From Peptoniphilus mikwangii (GTDB lineage Bacteria > Bacillota > Clostridia > Tissierellales > Peptoniphilaceae): a stretch of 64,000 nt of DNA. The notes beneath the pieces were generated by a model. The model did not search any database. It had not been told where the DNA came from and saw nothing but the letters and a program-made list of their open reading frames with translations. A program made the translations under genes and the position numbers. The DNA lies in contig NZ_AUQY01000002.1 of NCBI RefSeq assembly GCF_000468535.1, positions 414,205 to 478,204 of the forward strand, given 5' to 3'. Shown piece after piece: positions 45,955-54,734 of this stretch. Numbering within the stretch: position 1 is the stretch's first letter; each line of letters begins with the position of its first letter.

Positions 45955-46491
45955 CTATTGAACCATAGTGTCTATAATTTCTTGTGCTTTTTGCGAAAGT
46001 CCAAGTTCTTTTCCTATATATTCAATTGAATTTTTTGTCTGTTCTTCTGTTTCAAAAGAACAGGTAAGTATTTTTATACTCAAAGATTCATTTGGACGTT
46101 TCTTATATTCAACACTTTCATCTGTGATAAAAATATCAGCCTTCAATTCTTTTAACAAATCATAATCAGGATCTTCAATATTTCCAAACTCTACCGCATC
46201 GACATATCCTTTATCTTTTAAGTTTGTCGGAACAGCAACTACATTTTCATAACCCAACTTTTCAAGTATATCTACAATTTTATCAGAACCTGCAATAACT
46301 TTTATATTCTTCATGTTGTCCGGCTCTACTTTTCCAACTTCTTCCATTGTTATCATATTTTGTTCTTTTGTTACATTATCTTTTATAGAATTATTCTTTT
46401 CCAAATTTACATTATCGGTCTGTTTACTTCCACAAGCTACAAGACATAAAAACACAGTAAAAACAGCTAACAAATAAAATGTCTTTTTCAT
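45955..46491 (-). CDS. truncated periplasmic-binding-like lipoprotein
   Basis: 178 residues. Signal peptide with lipobox (YLLAVFTVFLCLVACG, Cys after LVA), a polar linker, then a single lobe resembling the N-terminal half of FecB/BtuF-type metal-chelate binding proteins: IKVIAGSDKIVDILEKLGYE, GNIEDPDYDLLKELKADIF and a final helix SIEYIGKELGLSQKAQEII. Normal members are about 300 residues with a second lobe after that helix, which is absent here; no permease or ATPase follows. Either a shortened functional sensor-type protein or a remnant with a clean stop. The ATG at 46491 has AGAGGTG upstream. A 46-bp palindrome precedes it. Confidence 0.7.
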   Translation of the reverse strand: MKKTFYLLAVFTVFLCLVACGSKQTDNVNLEKNNSIKDNVTKEQNMITMEEVGKVEPDNMKNIKVIAGSDKIVDILEKLGYENVVAVPTNLKDKGYVDAVEFGNIEDPDYDLLKELKADIFITDESVEYKKRPNESLSIKILTCSFETEEQTKNSIEYIGKELGLSQKAQEIIDTMVQ

Positions 46492-46522
46492 AAATTTCAC
46501 CTCTGATTTTAATATAAACAGC

Positions 46523-46568
46523 TGTATAGCTTACAATAATATTATATAATATTATTGTAAGCTATACA
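46523..46568 (-). promoter_or_regulatory. 46-bp perfect palindrome containing a promoter
   Basis: Positions 46523-46545 are the exact reverse complement of 46546-46568 (arm TGTATAGCTTACAATAATAT and three more bases). On the minus strand TTGTAT and TATAAT lie 17 bases apart with the -10 box at the centre. Such a long dyad over a promoter points to a repressor, plausibly metal-responsive given the lipoprotein downstream (inference). Confidence 0.75.
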
Positions 46569-46640
46569 ATGGAATCAAATGTGTTGGATATTACTATGGA
46601 ACTCTATATTTAGTAAGATAATTATGTTACTATATCAATT

Positions 46641-46666
46641 AAAAACGTCGGTACTTTTGTACCGAC
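46641..46666 (-). terminator. terminator of recG-rsmD-coaD operon
   Basis: An 8-bp stem (GTCGGTAC, 46647-46654, with 46659-46666) around four bases, followed on the minus strand by GTTTTT. It lies eight bases after the last gene. Confidence 0.85.
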
Positions 46667-46673
46667 ATTTTAT

Positions 46674-47114
46674 TTATCCTCTAAGTTCTTTTCTGTTTTC
46701 ATTTAGCATTTTTATTATTTCAGATAGATTTACTTGTGTGTTTTCAAGAAGTCCATCTGCATAATCTCTTGCACCTTCTCTGATTTGGTTTGATTCTTCA
46801 TTTGCAGATTTTAAAATTTCTTCTGCTCTTTGATTTGCTTGAAGTACAAGTTCATCATGAGAAATGATTTCTTCCGCATGAGCTTTTGCCCCTGCAATAA
46901 TTTTGTCAGCTTCAGATTGTGCTCCTTCAATTATTGAATCTCTGTCAGAGCTTATTCTCTTTGCTTCTCTTACTTCTGTAGGAATTTCATTTTTCATTTC
47001 ATTTACTATTTCAAGCACTTCTTCTCTTTCTAACATAACCTTACCTGTTAGTGGTATTTGGCTTGAAGTTTCAACTAAGTCCTCAAGTTCTTCTACTAAT
47101 TCCATTAAATTCAT
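46674..47114 (-). CDS. coiled-coil cytoplasmic protein (ATPase-annotated family, DivIVA-like)
   Basis: 146 residues, predicted almost all helical and coiled-coil. The N terminus (MNLMELVEELEDLVETSS) leads into GKVMLEREEVLEIVNEMKNEIP, then a long A/E/Q/R-rich helix (SEADKIIAGAKAHAEEIISH, ANQRAEEILKSANEE). Similar proteins sit next to coaD in many Clostridia and are often annotated as ATPase or DivIVA-like; the function is not known. GGAGG precedes the ATG, four bases past coaD. Last gene of the operon. Confidence 0.75.
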   Translation of the reverse strand: MNLMELVEELEDLVETSSQIPLTGKVMLEREEVLEIVNEMKNEIPTEVREAKRISSDRDSIIEGAQSEADKIIAGAKAHAEEIISHDELVLQANQRAEEILKSANEESNQIREGARDYADGLLENTQVNLSEIIKMLNENRKELRG

Positions 47115-47118
47115 AAAA

Positions 47119-47598
47119 TTACCTCCTATTTAATTTCTCCTTCATAGCTTTTCCCACAACTTCGGGTACGAATAGAGATAAATCACCATCAAATTGTGCA
47201 ACTTCTTTTGCAAGTGTAGAACTCACAAATATATTTTCATTTGATGATAATAAAAACACAGTTTCAACTCCATCTTTGTAGTGCATATTTGCCATGGCAA
47301 GAGTATATTCATTTACATAATCAGATGCGGATCTAAGTCCTCTTACAATTGTACGACATTTTTTCTCTTTTGCATAGTCCACAAGTAATCCTTCAAAAGA
47401 ATCCACTTCAATATCTTTTTCGTCTTTTAATACTTCTTTTAATAAATCCATTCTTTCTTCAACAGAAAAAAGACCTTTTTTATTTTTATTTACAAGAACA
47501 GCTACAATTACTTCTCCAAATGTATCTTTAGCCCTCTTTATAATATCTATATGTCCATTAGTTATAGGGTCAAAACTTCCTGCATATATTACTCTCAT
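47119..47598 (-). CDS. coaD: phosphopantetheine adenylyltransferase
   Basis: Fourth step of CoA synthesis. 159 residues from the ATG at 47598 (MRVIYAGSFDPITNGHIDII, with the nucleotidyltransferase TNGH motif). It also has RGLRSASDYVNEYTLA and FLLSSNENIFVSSTLAKEV. GGAG lies six bases upstream of this ATG, so the TTG at 47610 is not used. Its ATG overlaps the rsmD stop (ATGA). coaX, the first step, is at 12.1 kb. Confidence 0.96.
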   Translation of the reverse strand: MRVIYAGSFDPITNGHIDIIKRAKDTFGEVIVAVLVNKNKKGLFSVEERMDLLKEVLKDEKDIEVDSFEGLLVDYAKEKKCRTIVRGLRSASDYVNEYTLAMANMHYKDGVETVFLLSSNENIFVSSTLAKEVAQFDGDLSLFVPEVVGKAMKEKLNRR

Positions 47599-48140
47599 TT
47601 TAAACTCCAAATACTCACAGAGGTACTTCCGTATTTTTTTTCTTTTATCAAATTAAGGTATTTTGTGAAATCCAGTTTTTTTGATGAATCTTCTTCAATA
47701 ATTATAATCCCGTCTTTTTCTAAAAGATTTTTTTCCAATATTCCCTCTATTGATTTTAAATATAACTCACTGTTATCATAAGGAGGATCAATGTAAATAT
47801 AGTCAAATTTTTCCCCACAAAGTCTGTCCATTACTTTCAAAGCTCCTGATAAAATTACTTTATAATTATTTTCACAGTGTGCTTTTTTTATATTTTTATT
47901 TATTGTATCAATAGCATCTTTATCATTATCAACAAAATAACAAAATTTTGCACCTCTTGATAAAAATTCAATTCCTATTGAACCGCTTCCCGAAAATAAA
48001 TCTAACACATTTGCATCAAAAAAATTCTGTCCTAAAAGATTAAATACATTTTCTTTTATTCTATCCTCTGTTGGACGAGTTCTTAAATCTCTTGGAGATA
48101 AAAGTTTTAATCCTCTGTTCTTTCCCGAAATAACTCTCAT
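47595..48140 (-). CDS. rsmD: 16S rRNA (guanine(966)-N(2))-methyltransferase
   Basis: 181 residues. The N terminus MRVISGKNRGLKLLSP and RTRPTEDRIKENVFNLL are family signatures. The SAM site is VLDLFSGSGSIGIEFLSRGA and the catalytic NPPY-type motif is YIDPPYDNSELYL. GGAGG precedes the ATG. It is the usual partner of coaD, here between recG and coaD. Confidence 0.95.
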   Translation of the reverse strand: MRVISGKNRGLKLLSPRDLRTRPTEDRIKENVFNLLGQNFFDANVLDLFSGSGSIGIEFLSRGAKFCYFVDNDKDAIDTINKNIKKAHCENNYKVILSGALKVMDRLCGEKFDYIYIDPPYDNSELYLKSIEGILEKNLLEKDGIIIIEEDSSKKLDFTKYLNLIKEKKYGSTSVSIWSLK

Positions 48141-48193
48141 AGAACCTCCAAATTATTTTTATTTTAACATATTTGAATATAGATAACAATAAG

Positions 48194-50236
48194 CTAATTT
48201 AGTATTGTCGAGTCAACTTTAAAAGTATTTGAAATTTCTTTTCTAAGATTTGAGTTTTTATTCTCAATTAATTTCCTGTCATCTTTTAAAATTTCTCTTG
48301 CTTCTATAGTAGCATATTTCAAAATTTCAGTATCTCTTACAAGATCTGCAAGTTTAAGCTCCATAATGCCGGACTGCCTTGTCCCGAATATATCCCCGCT
48401 TCCTCTTATACTCAAATCTTTATTCGCAATATAAAATCCGTCAGTTGATTCTGTCATGACTTTCATTCTCTGCCATGAAACTTTAGAATTTGAACTGTTA
48501 TACAAAATACAGTAACTCTTATGAACACTTCTGCCGACTCTTCCCCTAAGCTGATGAAGTTGTGCTAATCCGAATCGTTCTGCATTATATATTAAAATTA
48601 CAGTTGCGTTTGGAACATTAACTCCTACCTCTATTACTGTAGTTGAAACAATAATATCCGTACATCCATCCTTAAAATCTTGCATAACAGAATTTTTTTC
48701 ATCTGAACTCATTTTTCCATGTAATAATGCAACTCTTATATCTGAAAAATAATTTTTCCTCAAATCATTAAACACTTCTGTTGCTGAATCCAAATCAAAA
48801 TTTTCACTTTCTTCAATCAAAGGGCAAATTATATATGCCTGTCTGCCTTTTTTAACTTGTTCTCTTATAAAGCTTAAACCTCTATTTAGCATAGACTCGT
48901 TTATTGCAATCGTATCTATTTTTTTCCTATTTGGAGGAAGCGTATCAATAGTTGAAATAGAAAGATCCCCATATAATATCAATGCAAGTGTCCTTGGAAT
49001 GGGTGTTGCAGTCATAACAAGAGTATGTGCCGTTTTTTCTTTTGTGTTTAGTGTCTGTCTTTGTCTTACTCCGAATCTGTGCTGTTCATCAGTTATATTA
49101 AGTCCTAAATTTTTAAACTCAACTGTATCTTCGATAAGAGCATGTGTCCCTATCAAAATATCTATCTCGCCATTATATATCCCCGTCAAAATTCTATCTC
49201 GATTCTTTTTAGTTGTACTTCCAACCAGAAGTTCAACTTTAACTCCCAACGGTTCTAAAATATTTCTAAAGCTTTCAAGATGTTGCTTGGCAAGAATTTC
49301 TGTAGGAGCCATAATTGTAGATTGATATCCGTTTAAATAAGCAAGATACATTGAAATTATTGCAATTATCGTCTTACCTGAACCAACATCTCCTTGCAAT
49401 AATCTATTCATTCTATTTCCGGATTTCATATCCTCAAAAATCTCATCTACTACTCTTTTTTGACCGTCAGTCAATAAAAATGGCAAATTATCTATAAATT
49501 TATAAATTCTGTCATCTATCTTATATGGAATAGCTTTTACAATTTCATCTTGGTTTTTAAGCATAAAAATACTTAGCTGAAATATTAAAAGCTCTTCAAA
49601 AACAAGCCTCTGTCTTGCTCTTATAAAACTTTTTTTATCATATGGCATATGAATATTTTTAATTGCTTCATTTTTATCCATCAGATTATATTTTTTCACA
49701 AGATATTGCGGCAAATTTTCTTCAAATAAATTCATTTCTACAGCCTGATGAACTAAATTTACTATTTCATTATTAAATACACCCTTTTTTAAAGGATATA
49801 TAGGGTAGATAGTTCCAACTCTATTAGCATCAGATGCTTTTTCAAATGTAGGATTTGTAATTTGAACCTGTCCTTTAAATCTATTTACTTTTCCTGAGAC
49901 TAAATATTCATCATTTAAGCTGATTTGATTTTTTATAAATTTCATATTGAAAAAACTTATTTTAGCTTGACCGGAACTATCCTCAGCCAAAAATGTTGTA
50001 ATGAATAAATTTTTCCTAATCTTTCGATTTTCAAGTACAGATAAAAATTTAACTCTGAAAGTTGCTTTCTCATCAATTATAGCCTCATATAATTTTTTAA
50101 AATTACTCTGATCATCATAATCTCTTGGAAAATAAGTCAATAAATCTCTAATCGTAAATATGCCCAGCTCATTAAACTTTTTTTCCCTTTTGGGTCCTAC
50201 TCCCTTCAAATATCTAATTGTATCTTCTAATCTCAT
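48194..50236 (-). CDS. recG: ATP-dependent DNA helicase RecG
   Basis: Remodels stalled forks and Holliday junctions. It is 680 residues. The N-terminal wedge/OB domain (about 1-150; LKGVGPKREKKFNELG, FPRDYDD) precedes the helicase core: Walker A LQGDVGSGKTIIAI, DEQH box NITDEQHRFGVRQR, MTATPIPRTLAL, and motif VI QLRGRVGRS. The C-terminal TRG motif region is present (GSGDIFGTRQSGI). First gene of recG-rsmD-coaD-coiled-coil. The ribosome site (GGAT) is weak. Confidence 0.96.
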   Translation of the reverse strand: MRLEDTIRYLKGVGPKREKKFNELGIFTIRDLLTYFPRDYDDQSNFKKLYEAIIDEKATFRVKFLSVLENRKIRKNLFITTFLAEDSSGQAKISFFNMKFIKNQISLNDEYLVSGKVNRFKGQVQITNPTFEKASDANRVGTIYPIYPLKKGVFNNEIVNLVHQAVEMNLFEENLPQYLVKKYNLMDKNEAIKNIHMPYDKKSFIRARQRLVFEELLIFQLSIFMLKNQDEIVKAIPYKIDDRIYKFIDNLPFLLTDGQKRVVDEIFEDMKSGNRMNRLLQGDVGSGKTIIAIISMYLAYLNGYQSTIMAPTEILAKQHLESFRNILEPLGVKVELLVGSTTKKNRDRILTGIYNGEIDILIGTHALIEDTVEFKNLGLNITDEQHRFGVRQRQTLNTKEKTAHTLVMTATPIPRTLALILYGDLSISTIDTLPPNRKKIDTIAINESMLNRGLSFIREQVKKGRQAYIICPLIEESENFDLDSATEVFNDLRKNYFSDIRVALLHGKMSSDEKNSVMQDFKDGCTDIIVSTTVIEVGVNVPNATVILIYNAERFGLAQLHQLRGRVGRSVHKSYCILYNSSNSKVSWQRMKVMTESTDGFYIANKDLSIRGSGDIFGTRQSGIMELKLADLVRDTEILKYATIEAREILKDDRKLIENKNSNLRKEISNTFKVDSTILN

Positions 50237-50250
50237 AAGCTAATCCCTAT

Positions 50251-50273
50251 AAAAAAACCCACTTAAAAGTGGG
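50251..50273 (-). terminator. fakA terminator
   Basis: A 7-bp stem (CCCACTT, 50258-50264, with 50267-50273), followed on the minus strand by seven T (50251-50257). It is five bases past the fakA stop and just before recG. Confidence 0.8.
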
Positions 50274-50278
50274 CTTCA

Positions 50279-51955
50279 TCATTCAAGTGATATTATATAA
50301 TAATATAGAGGTTGACCTCCATATATCACATCTATATCTAAATCAGAATACTCTTCCTGCAATTCTTCCACAAGCTTTTCAGAAAGTTCTTCTTGTGTAT
50401 CTTCTCCTCTATAGAGAGTAATCATAGAAATTTCATCATTTACCAAACTTTCGATAAGCTCTTTTGTTACATCATTTACATCCTTACCGCACGATAAAAT
50501 TTCTTTTCCGCTAAGGCCGATAATATCTCCGGTTGTGATGTCTTTCCCATTCATTTGAGTATCCCTTACAGCATAAGTTACCTGTGCTGAAACTACAAGT
50601 TCAAGTGCATCAGTCATATTGCTCTTATTTTCATCAGCGTTAAGTTCTGAATTAAATGCAAGAAGTGCAGATATTCCTTGAGGCACTGATTTTGATGGTA
50701 TTACATGAATATTTCTCTCACTTAATTTTTGAGCCTGTTCTGCTGCAAGAATTATATTACTGTTATTCGGAATAATGAATACATCATTTCCTCTAACCTT
50801 GTCAACTGCATTTAAAAAGTCCTCAGTACTCGGATTCATAGTCTGACCGCCCTCTACAATATAGTCGACACCAAGAGAATTAAATACATCACTCATTCCA
50901 TCTCCCATAGATACAGCTATAAAAGAATAATCTTTATCTATTGCAAAATCTTCTTTATCCTCTTCTTGAGACTGCTCCATTTGTCTTGCATTTTCAACCT
51001 CTTGTTCATTAAACAACACTTCTCTGTGTTGATATCTCATATTATCAATTTTAATATCCTGTAATCCGCCAAGTTCAACAGCATACTCAAGAGCTTTTCC
51101 CGGATGATTTGTATGAACATGAACTTTAATAAGCCCTGTTCCGGCTCCTCCTACGACTAAAAGACAATCTCCCAAAGGAGCAAGTTTTGATTTAAAAGAT
51201 TCAATATCTTCATAATCTGTATTTATAATAAATTCAGTACAATATCCATACTTAATACTTTCATCAGCAGGACCGAAATTAATCTCCTTTTGAGCTTTCT
51301 TCTTCATAACATCATCTTCTTCACCAATGATTTCTTCACCCATAAGGGTCTTATATGCTCCCTCAAGTAAAGTTACAAGCCCTTTTCCTCCTGCATCTAC
51401 AACTCCCGCATCTTTTAGAACCTTTAAAAGTTCCGGTGTTCTGTCCAAAGACTTATTAGCTTCCTCTATACAAGCTTTTAAAAATTCCAAAATATCATGA
51501 TAATTTTTATAATTTTTAACCGCAAAATCTGCAGTTTCTCTTCCAACAGTTAAAATTGTCCCCTCAGTCGGTTTCATAACAGCATTGTAAGTTGTTTCAG
51601 AGGCTTTTTTAAACGCTAATGCAAGTTCTTCAATACAAACCTCATCTAAGCCATTAATCCCCTCAGAAAATCCTCTCAATAGTTGAGATAAAATAACTCC
51701 GGAATTACCTCTTGCCCCCATTAGAGAACCTCTTGCCGCCGCCTTTGCTATTTCATAAGCAGATTTTTCATTTTCAACTAATCCAACTTGTTTTAAAGAA
51801 GACTTAGCTGTCAAGGACATATTAGTACCTGTATCCCCATCAGGAACAGGAAACACATTTAGTGCATTTATCTGATCCTTATTTAAAATTAAGTAGTTTA
51901 CCGCACCATTAATGGCTTTTTTCAGTAAAATACCATCTAATCTTTCTATTCTCAA
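50279..51955 (-). CDS. fakA: fatty acid kinase catalytic subunit FakA (DAK2/YloV)
   Basis: Phosphorylates fatty acids held by FakB for use in phospholipid synthesis. It is 558 residues. The DhaL-like N domain has FPVPDGDTGTNMSLT (metal-ATP site), ARGSLMGARGNSGVILSQLLRG and ATIYNA-like TTYNAVMKPTEGTIL. A middle domain and a DegV-like C domain (IAVSMGDGMSDVFNSLGVD; VIPSKSVPQGISALLAFN) follow. FakB is not in this window. The start is TTG at 51955 with GGAGG six bases upstream. Second gene after yloU. Confidence 0.94.
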   Translation of the reverse strand: MRIERLDGILLKKAINGAVNYLILNKDQINALNVFPVPDGDTGTNMSLTAKSSLKQVGLVENEKSAYEIAKAAARGSLMGARGNSGVILSQLLRGFSEGINGLDEVCIEELALAFKKASETTYNAVMKPTEGTILTVGRETADFAVKNYKNYHDILEFLKACIEEANKSLDRTPELLKVLKDAGVVDAGGKGLVTLLEGAYKTLMGEEIIGEEDDVMKKKAQKEINFGPADESIKYGYCTEFIINTDYEDIESFKSKLAPLGDCLLVVGGAGTGLIKVHVHTNHPGKALEYAVELGGLQDIKIDNMRYQHREVLFNEQEVENARQMEQSQEEDKEDFAIDKDYSFIAVSMGDGMSDVFNSLGVDYIVEGGQTMNPSTEDFLNAVDKVRGNDVFIIPNNSNIILAAEQAQKLSERNIHVIPSKSVPQGISALLAFNSELNADENKSNMTDALELVVSAQVTYAVRDTQMNGKDITTGDIIGLSGKEILSCGKDVNDVTKELIESLVNDEISMITLYRGEDTQEELSEKLVEELQEEYSDLDIDVIYGGQPLYYYIISLE

Positions 51956-51967
51956 AATATACCTCCA

Positions 51968-52321
51968 CTACTTAAGTCTTATTCCTTCAACAAGTACTTC
52001 TATATTTTCAACACTTAGTCCTGTTAAACTCTCTATATTAAATTTTACTCTGTCAATTATATTTTCTCCAACAGTGGAAATATTTACACCATATTCAAGC
52101 ACAACATGAAGCTCAATATTTATAGCTCCATTTTCAGTATTGACCTTAATACCTCTTGAAAGATTATCAAGTCTTAAAATCTCAAGCAATCCATCAGCAG
52201 CATTTTTAGAAGCCATACCTACAATACCATAACTTTCCATTGCAGATATACCTGCTATATTAGCAAGAACATTATTTTCTATTACTATATTTCCCGATTC
52301 TGTTTTTATATTTGCAGCCAT
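51968..52321 (-). CDS. Asp23/Gls24 family protein (YloU-like)
   Basis: 117 residues with the Asp23 fold pattern: GNIVIENNVLANIAGISAMES, GIKVNTENGAINIELHVVLEYG and the C-terminal VNFNIE-type helix. In Firmicutes these are alkaline-shock or membrane-associated proteins, and the yloU-yloV(fakA)-recG order seen here is widely conserved. GGAGG precedes the ATG, with 12 bases to fakA. No membrane span of its own. Confidence 0.92.
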   Translation of the reverse strand: MAANIKTESGNIVIENNVLANIAGISAMESYGIVGMASKNAADGLLEILRLDNLSRGIKVNTENGAINIELHVVLEYGVNISTVGENIIDRVKFNIESLTGLSVENIEVLVEGIRLK

Positions 52322-52406
52322 AAAGCACCTCCTATATTACTTCTTATTTTAATATTATACCATAAATCTTCACTTCTTAAATAATTTAATTGCATTCAAA
52401 AAAAAT

Positions 52407-52436
52407 TTGCAAAATAATATACCTTTGTGGTAAAAT
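52407..52436 (+). promoter_or_regulatory. rpmB promoter
   Basis: TTGCAA (52407-52412) and TAAAAT (52431-52436) are 18 bases apart, about 34 bases upstream of the rpmB start. Confidence 0.55.
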
Positions 52437-52469
52437 GTATAAGCTATGAATAACTAAGGGGGTGGCATT

Positions 52470-52661
52470 GTGTCAAAAAAATGCGAAATATGCGGAAAAC
52501 AAAAAACTTTTGGAAATACAATATCTTTTTCACATAAAAGAGGCAATAGAAGTTGGTCTCCTAATATCAGATCTGTAAGAGCTATAATTAATGGACAACA
52601 TAGAAAAATCAATGTATGTACAAGATGCTTAAGATCCGGTAAAGTTGAAAGAGCTATCTAA
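52470..52661 (+). CDS. rpmB: 50S ribosomal protein L28
   Basis: 63 residues, normal size. CEICGKQKTFGNTISFSHKR and RSWSPNIRSVRA are typical, with a second Cys pair (CTRCLRSGKV), so this is the zinc-binding form. The start is GTG with AAGGGGG upstream. It is divergent from yloU-fakA, a common arrangement. Confidence 0.97.
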   Translation: MSKKCEICGKQKTFGNTISFSHKRGNRSWSPNIRSVRAIINGQHRKINVCTRCLRSGKVERAI

Positions 52662-52698
52662 TTTTTATTTTTTTAATATCTTGCAAAATATTAAAAGT

Positions 52699-52724
52699 AG
52701 GACTGATATATTCAGTCCTTTTTT
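52699..52724 (+). terminator. rpmB terminator
   Basis: An 8-bp stem (AGGACTGA, 52699-52706, with 52712-52719) around five bases, followed by a T run. Confidence 0.9.
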
Positions 52725-52819
52725 AGTACTTAGATATATTTTTAATCTATCCTCTACTCCTTTTCGTTTTTGAGCTTTCACATAATGAACTTGGTTCTTT
52801 TAAGATATATTAAATATAA

Positions 52820-52854
52820 AAAACCAAGTTAAACAATAAATTTAACTTGGTTTT
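52820..52854. terminator. bidirectional terminator after the ECF gene
   Basis: A 14-bp perfect inverted repeat (52820-52833 with 52841-52854) with A and T runs either side. It ends the ECF transporter gene on the minus strand. Confidence 0.75.
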
Positions 52855-52865
52855 CTTATCATATT

Positions 52866-53384
52866 TTAATTTTTACTATTTGATATATAATTAAATGCAC
52901 TTTCTAACGGTTTAATAATTATAAGTATAATAATACTTGATACTGCTATTTGAATTAAATTTCCCGGAATAGATGCAAGAGGAACTACAAGAGATGAAAA
53001 TAATATAGCCTCTCCGATATAATATCCCAAAACTTTTAAAATTGCAGCTGCAAAGAATGATAAAATCAATTTTTTAAATTCCACTTTATCTCCGTTGATT
53101 GCTGAAATTGCATATCCCATAACAAGACAAGTTATAAAAGTTATCGGTGCCCAAGTTACCCAACCGCTCGTCAGATCAAAAAGTCCCATTCCTATTGCTC
53201 CGCTTAACATTCCAACTTTCTTTCCAAAAAGTATCGCAGCTATAAAAAACGGAATATTACCAAGATGAATTAATCCACCTTTTGCTCCTATCGGCAGTTG
53301 AATTTTAATAAGCCATGTAAATATGTATACAAGAGCAATAAAAAGCGATGTAATTACAAGTTCTCTTACTTCTGATTTTTTCAT
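52866..53384 (-). CDS. ECF transporter S component (substrate unassigned)
   Basis: 172-residue membrane protein with about six helices, the S-component size. The N terminus MKKSEVRELVITSLFIALVY, the amphipathic GAKGGLIHLGNIPFFIAAILFG and the GAIGMGLFDLTSGW segment match ECF substrate-binding subunits. It should recruit the shared EcfAAT module encoded elsewhere. The substrate cannot be told from this sequence; no riboswitch is visible upstream. It is a single gene, with AAAGGAG before the ATG. Confidence 0.88.
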   Translation of the reverse strand: MKKSEVRELVITSLFIALVYIFTWLIKIQLPIGAKGGLIHLGNIPFFIAAILFGKKVGMLSGAIGMGLFDLTSGWVTWAPITFITCLVMGYAISAINGDKVEFKKLILSFFAAAILKVLGYYIGEAILFSSLVVPLASIPGNLIQIAVSSIIILIIIKPLESAFNYISNSKN

Positions 53385-53413
53385 TCGTATTATTCTCCTT
53401 TAACATAAAATAA

Positions 53414-53432
53414 AAGTCTGCCAAGCAGACTT
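53414..53432 (-). terminator. tRNA-Phe/tRNA-Gly terminator
   Basis: An 8-bp stem (AAGTCTGC, 53414-53421, with 53425-53432) and a 3-base loop just past the CCA end of tRNA-Gly, then a T-rich run on the minus strand. Confidence 0.8.
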
Positions 53433-53433
53433 A

Positions 53434-53508
53434 TGGAGCGGATGACGAGATTCGAACTCGCGACCCTCGCCTTGGCAAGGCGATGCTCTACCACTGAGCC
53501 ACATCCGC
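53434..53508 (-). tRNA. tRNA-Gly (anticodon GCC)
   Basis: On the minus strand the gene begins GCGGATGTGGCTCAGTGG; the anticodon loop is CTTGCCAAG (GCC), the T loop GTTCGAAC, and the 3' CCA is encoded. The cloverleaf pairs throughout. It lies three bases after tRNA-Phe. Confidence 0.96.
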
Positions 53509-53511
53509 ACA

Positions 53512-53945
<434 letters not shown>

Positions 53946-53985
53946 TATTTCTTACCCATACCTTTTCAACAACAATGAATACCTT

Positions 53986-54035
53986 TGTCATTTCGACTGC
54001 AATGAGCGTAGCGAATGAAATGGAGAAATCTCATA
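53986..54035. repeat. short intergenic repeat-like element
   Basis: The motif TGTCATTTCGACTGCAATG, then GAGCGTAGCGAATGAAATGG and AGAAATCTCAT, resembles a dispersed intergenic element (CATTTCGAC...GGAGAAATCTC) that I recall from various Firmicutes genomes. CATTTC and GAAATG can pair. Only one copy is seen here. 54036-54228 holds nothing else recognisable. Confidence 0.4.
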
Positions 54036-54228
54036 TTGAAAAACACCATTCATCTTTTAACATAATTCACTCAAATACTTTATTAGCTTAACACAATTTA
54101 TAAAATGTGTCAACGATATCCCAAATATAATAAAAACACTTAAAATGAAATCTAATGCACACTGCTAATCAATTTGAAAACCAATTAAATGTCTGCATTA
54201 AATTTCACTTTGTTTTCTCTATTATATT

Positions 54229-54711
54229 TTATAAACCTAAAATAATTCTAAGCTCTTTTAATAAATCTATACTTCCGTCAACTTCATATACACCGTCTAT
54301 ATTTTTATATTTAGAATTAAATTTATAATACCTTTTATTTTTATTTCCAAATGGCTTAATATCATATATTCTAATATCATCATAAATTTCACTTTCATCG
54401 TAATCAAATTTAACTAATATATCTCCGTCATGAAGTGCAAGATATATTTTTGTTCCATCTGTTGTCTTTTCTAATGTTGACAATAATTCAAGAGCCTTTT
54501 TCCGTTGCTCGTCATCAATTTTTAAAGGTTTATAATTCCCATTTTCTTTAAAATCAAAAAAATCAACCTTGGAAAATCTATATTCTTCTCCGGAAGAAAA
54601 TTTCAAAACTTGCAAATTATTTTTACTTTTCATTTCCATATTACTCAAATCTTTATAATTACAGGTAGTTAATAAAAATACAATAACTGTTACAATCAAA
54701 ATTTTTTTCAT
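54229..54711 (-). CDS. small lipoprotein of unknown function
   Basis: 160 residues. The N terminus MKKILIVTVIVFLLTTC is a short signal peptide with a lipobox-like LTTC. The mature part is polar, with beta-rich segments (GTKIYLALHDGDILVKFDY, DDIRIYDIKPFG) and no family I recognise. It follows hslO by 23 bases and ends the hpt operon. Confidence 0.7.
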   Translation of the reverse strand: MKKILIVTVIVFLLTTCNYKDLSNMEMKSKNNLQVLKFSSGEEYRFSKVDFFDFKENGNYKPLKIDDEQRKKALELLSTLEKTTDGTKIYLALHDGDILVKFDYDESEIYDDIRIYDIKPFGNKNKRYYKFNSKYKNIDGVYEVDGSIDLLKELRIILGL

Positions 54712-54734
54712 AATAGATTCTCCGCATTATAAAA

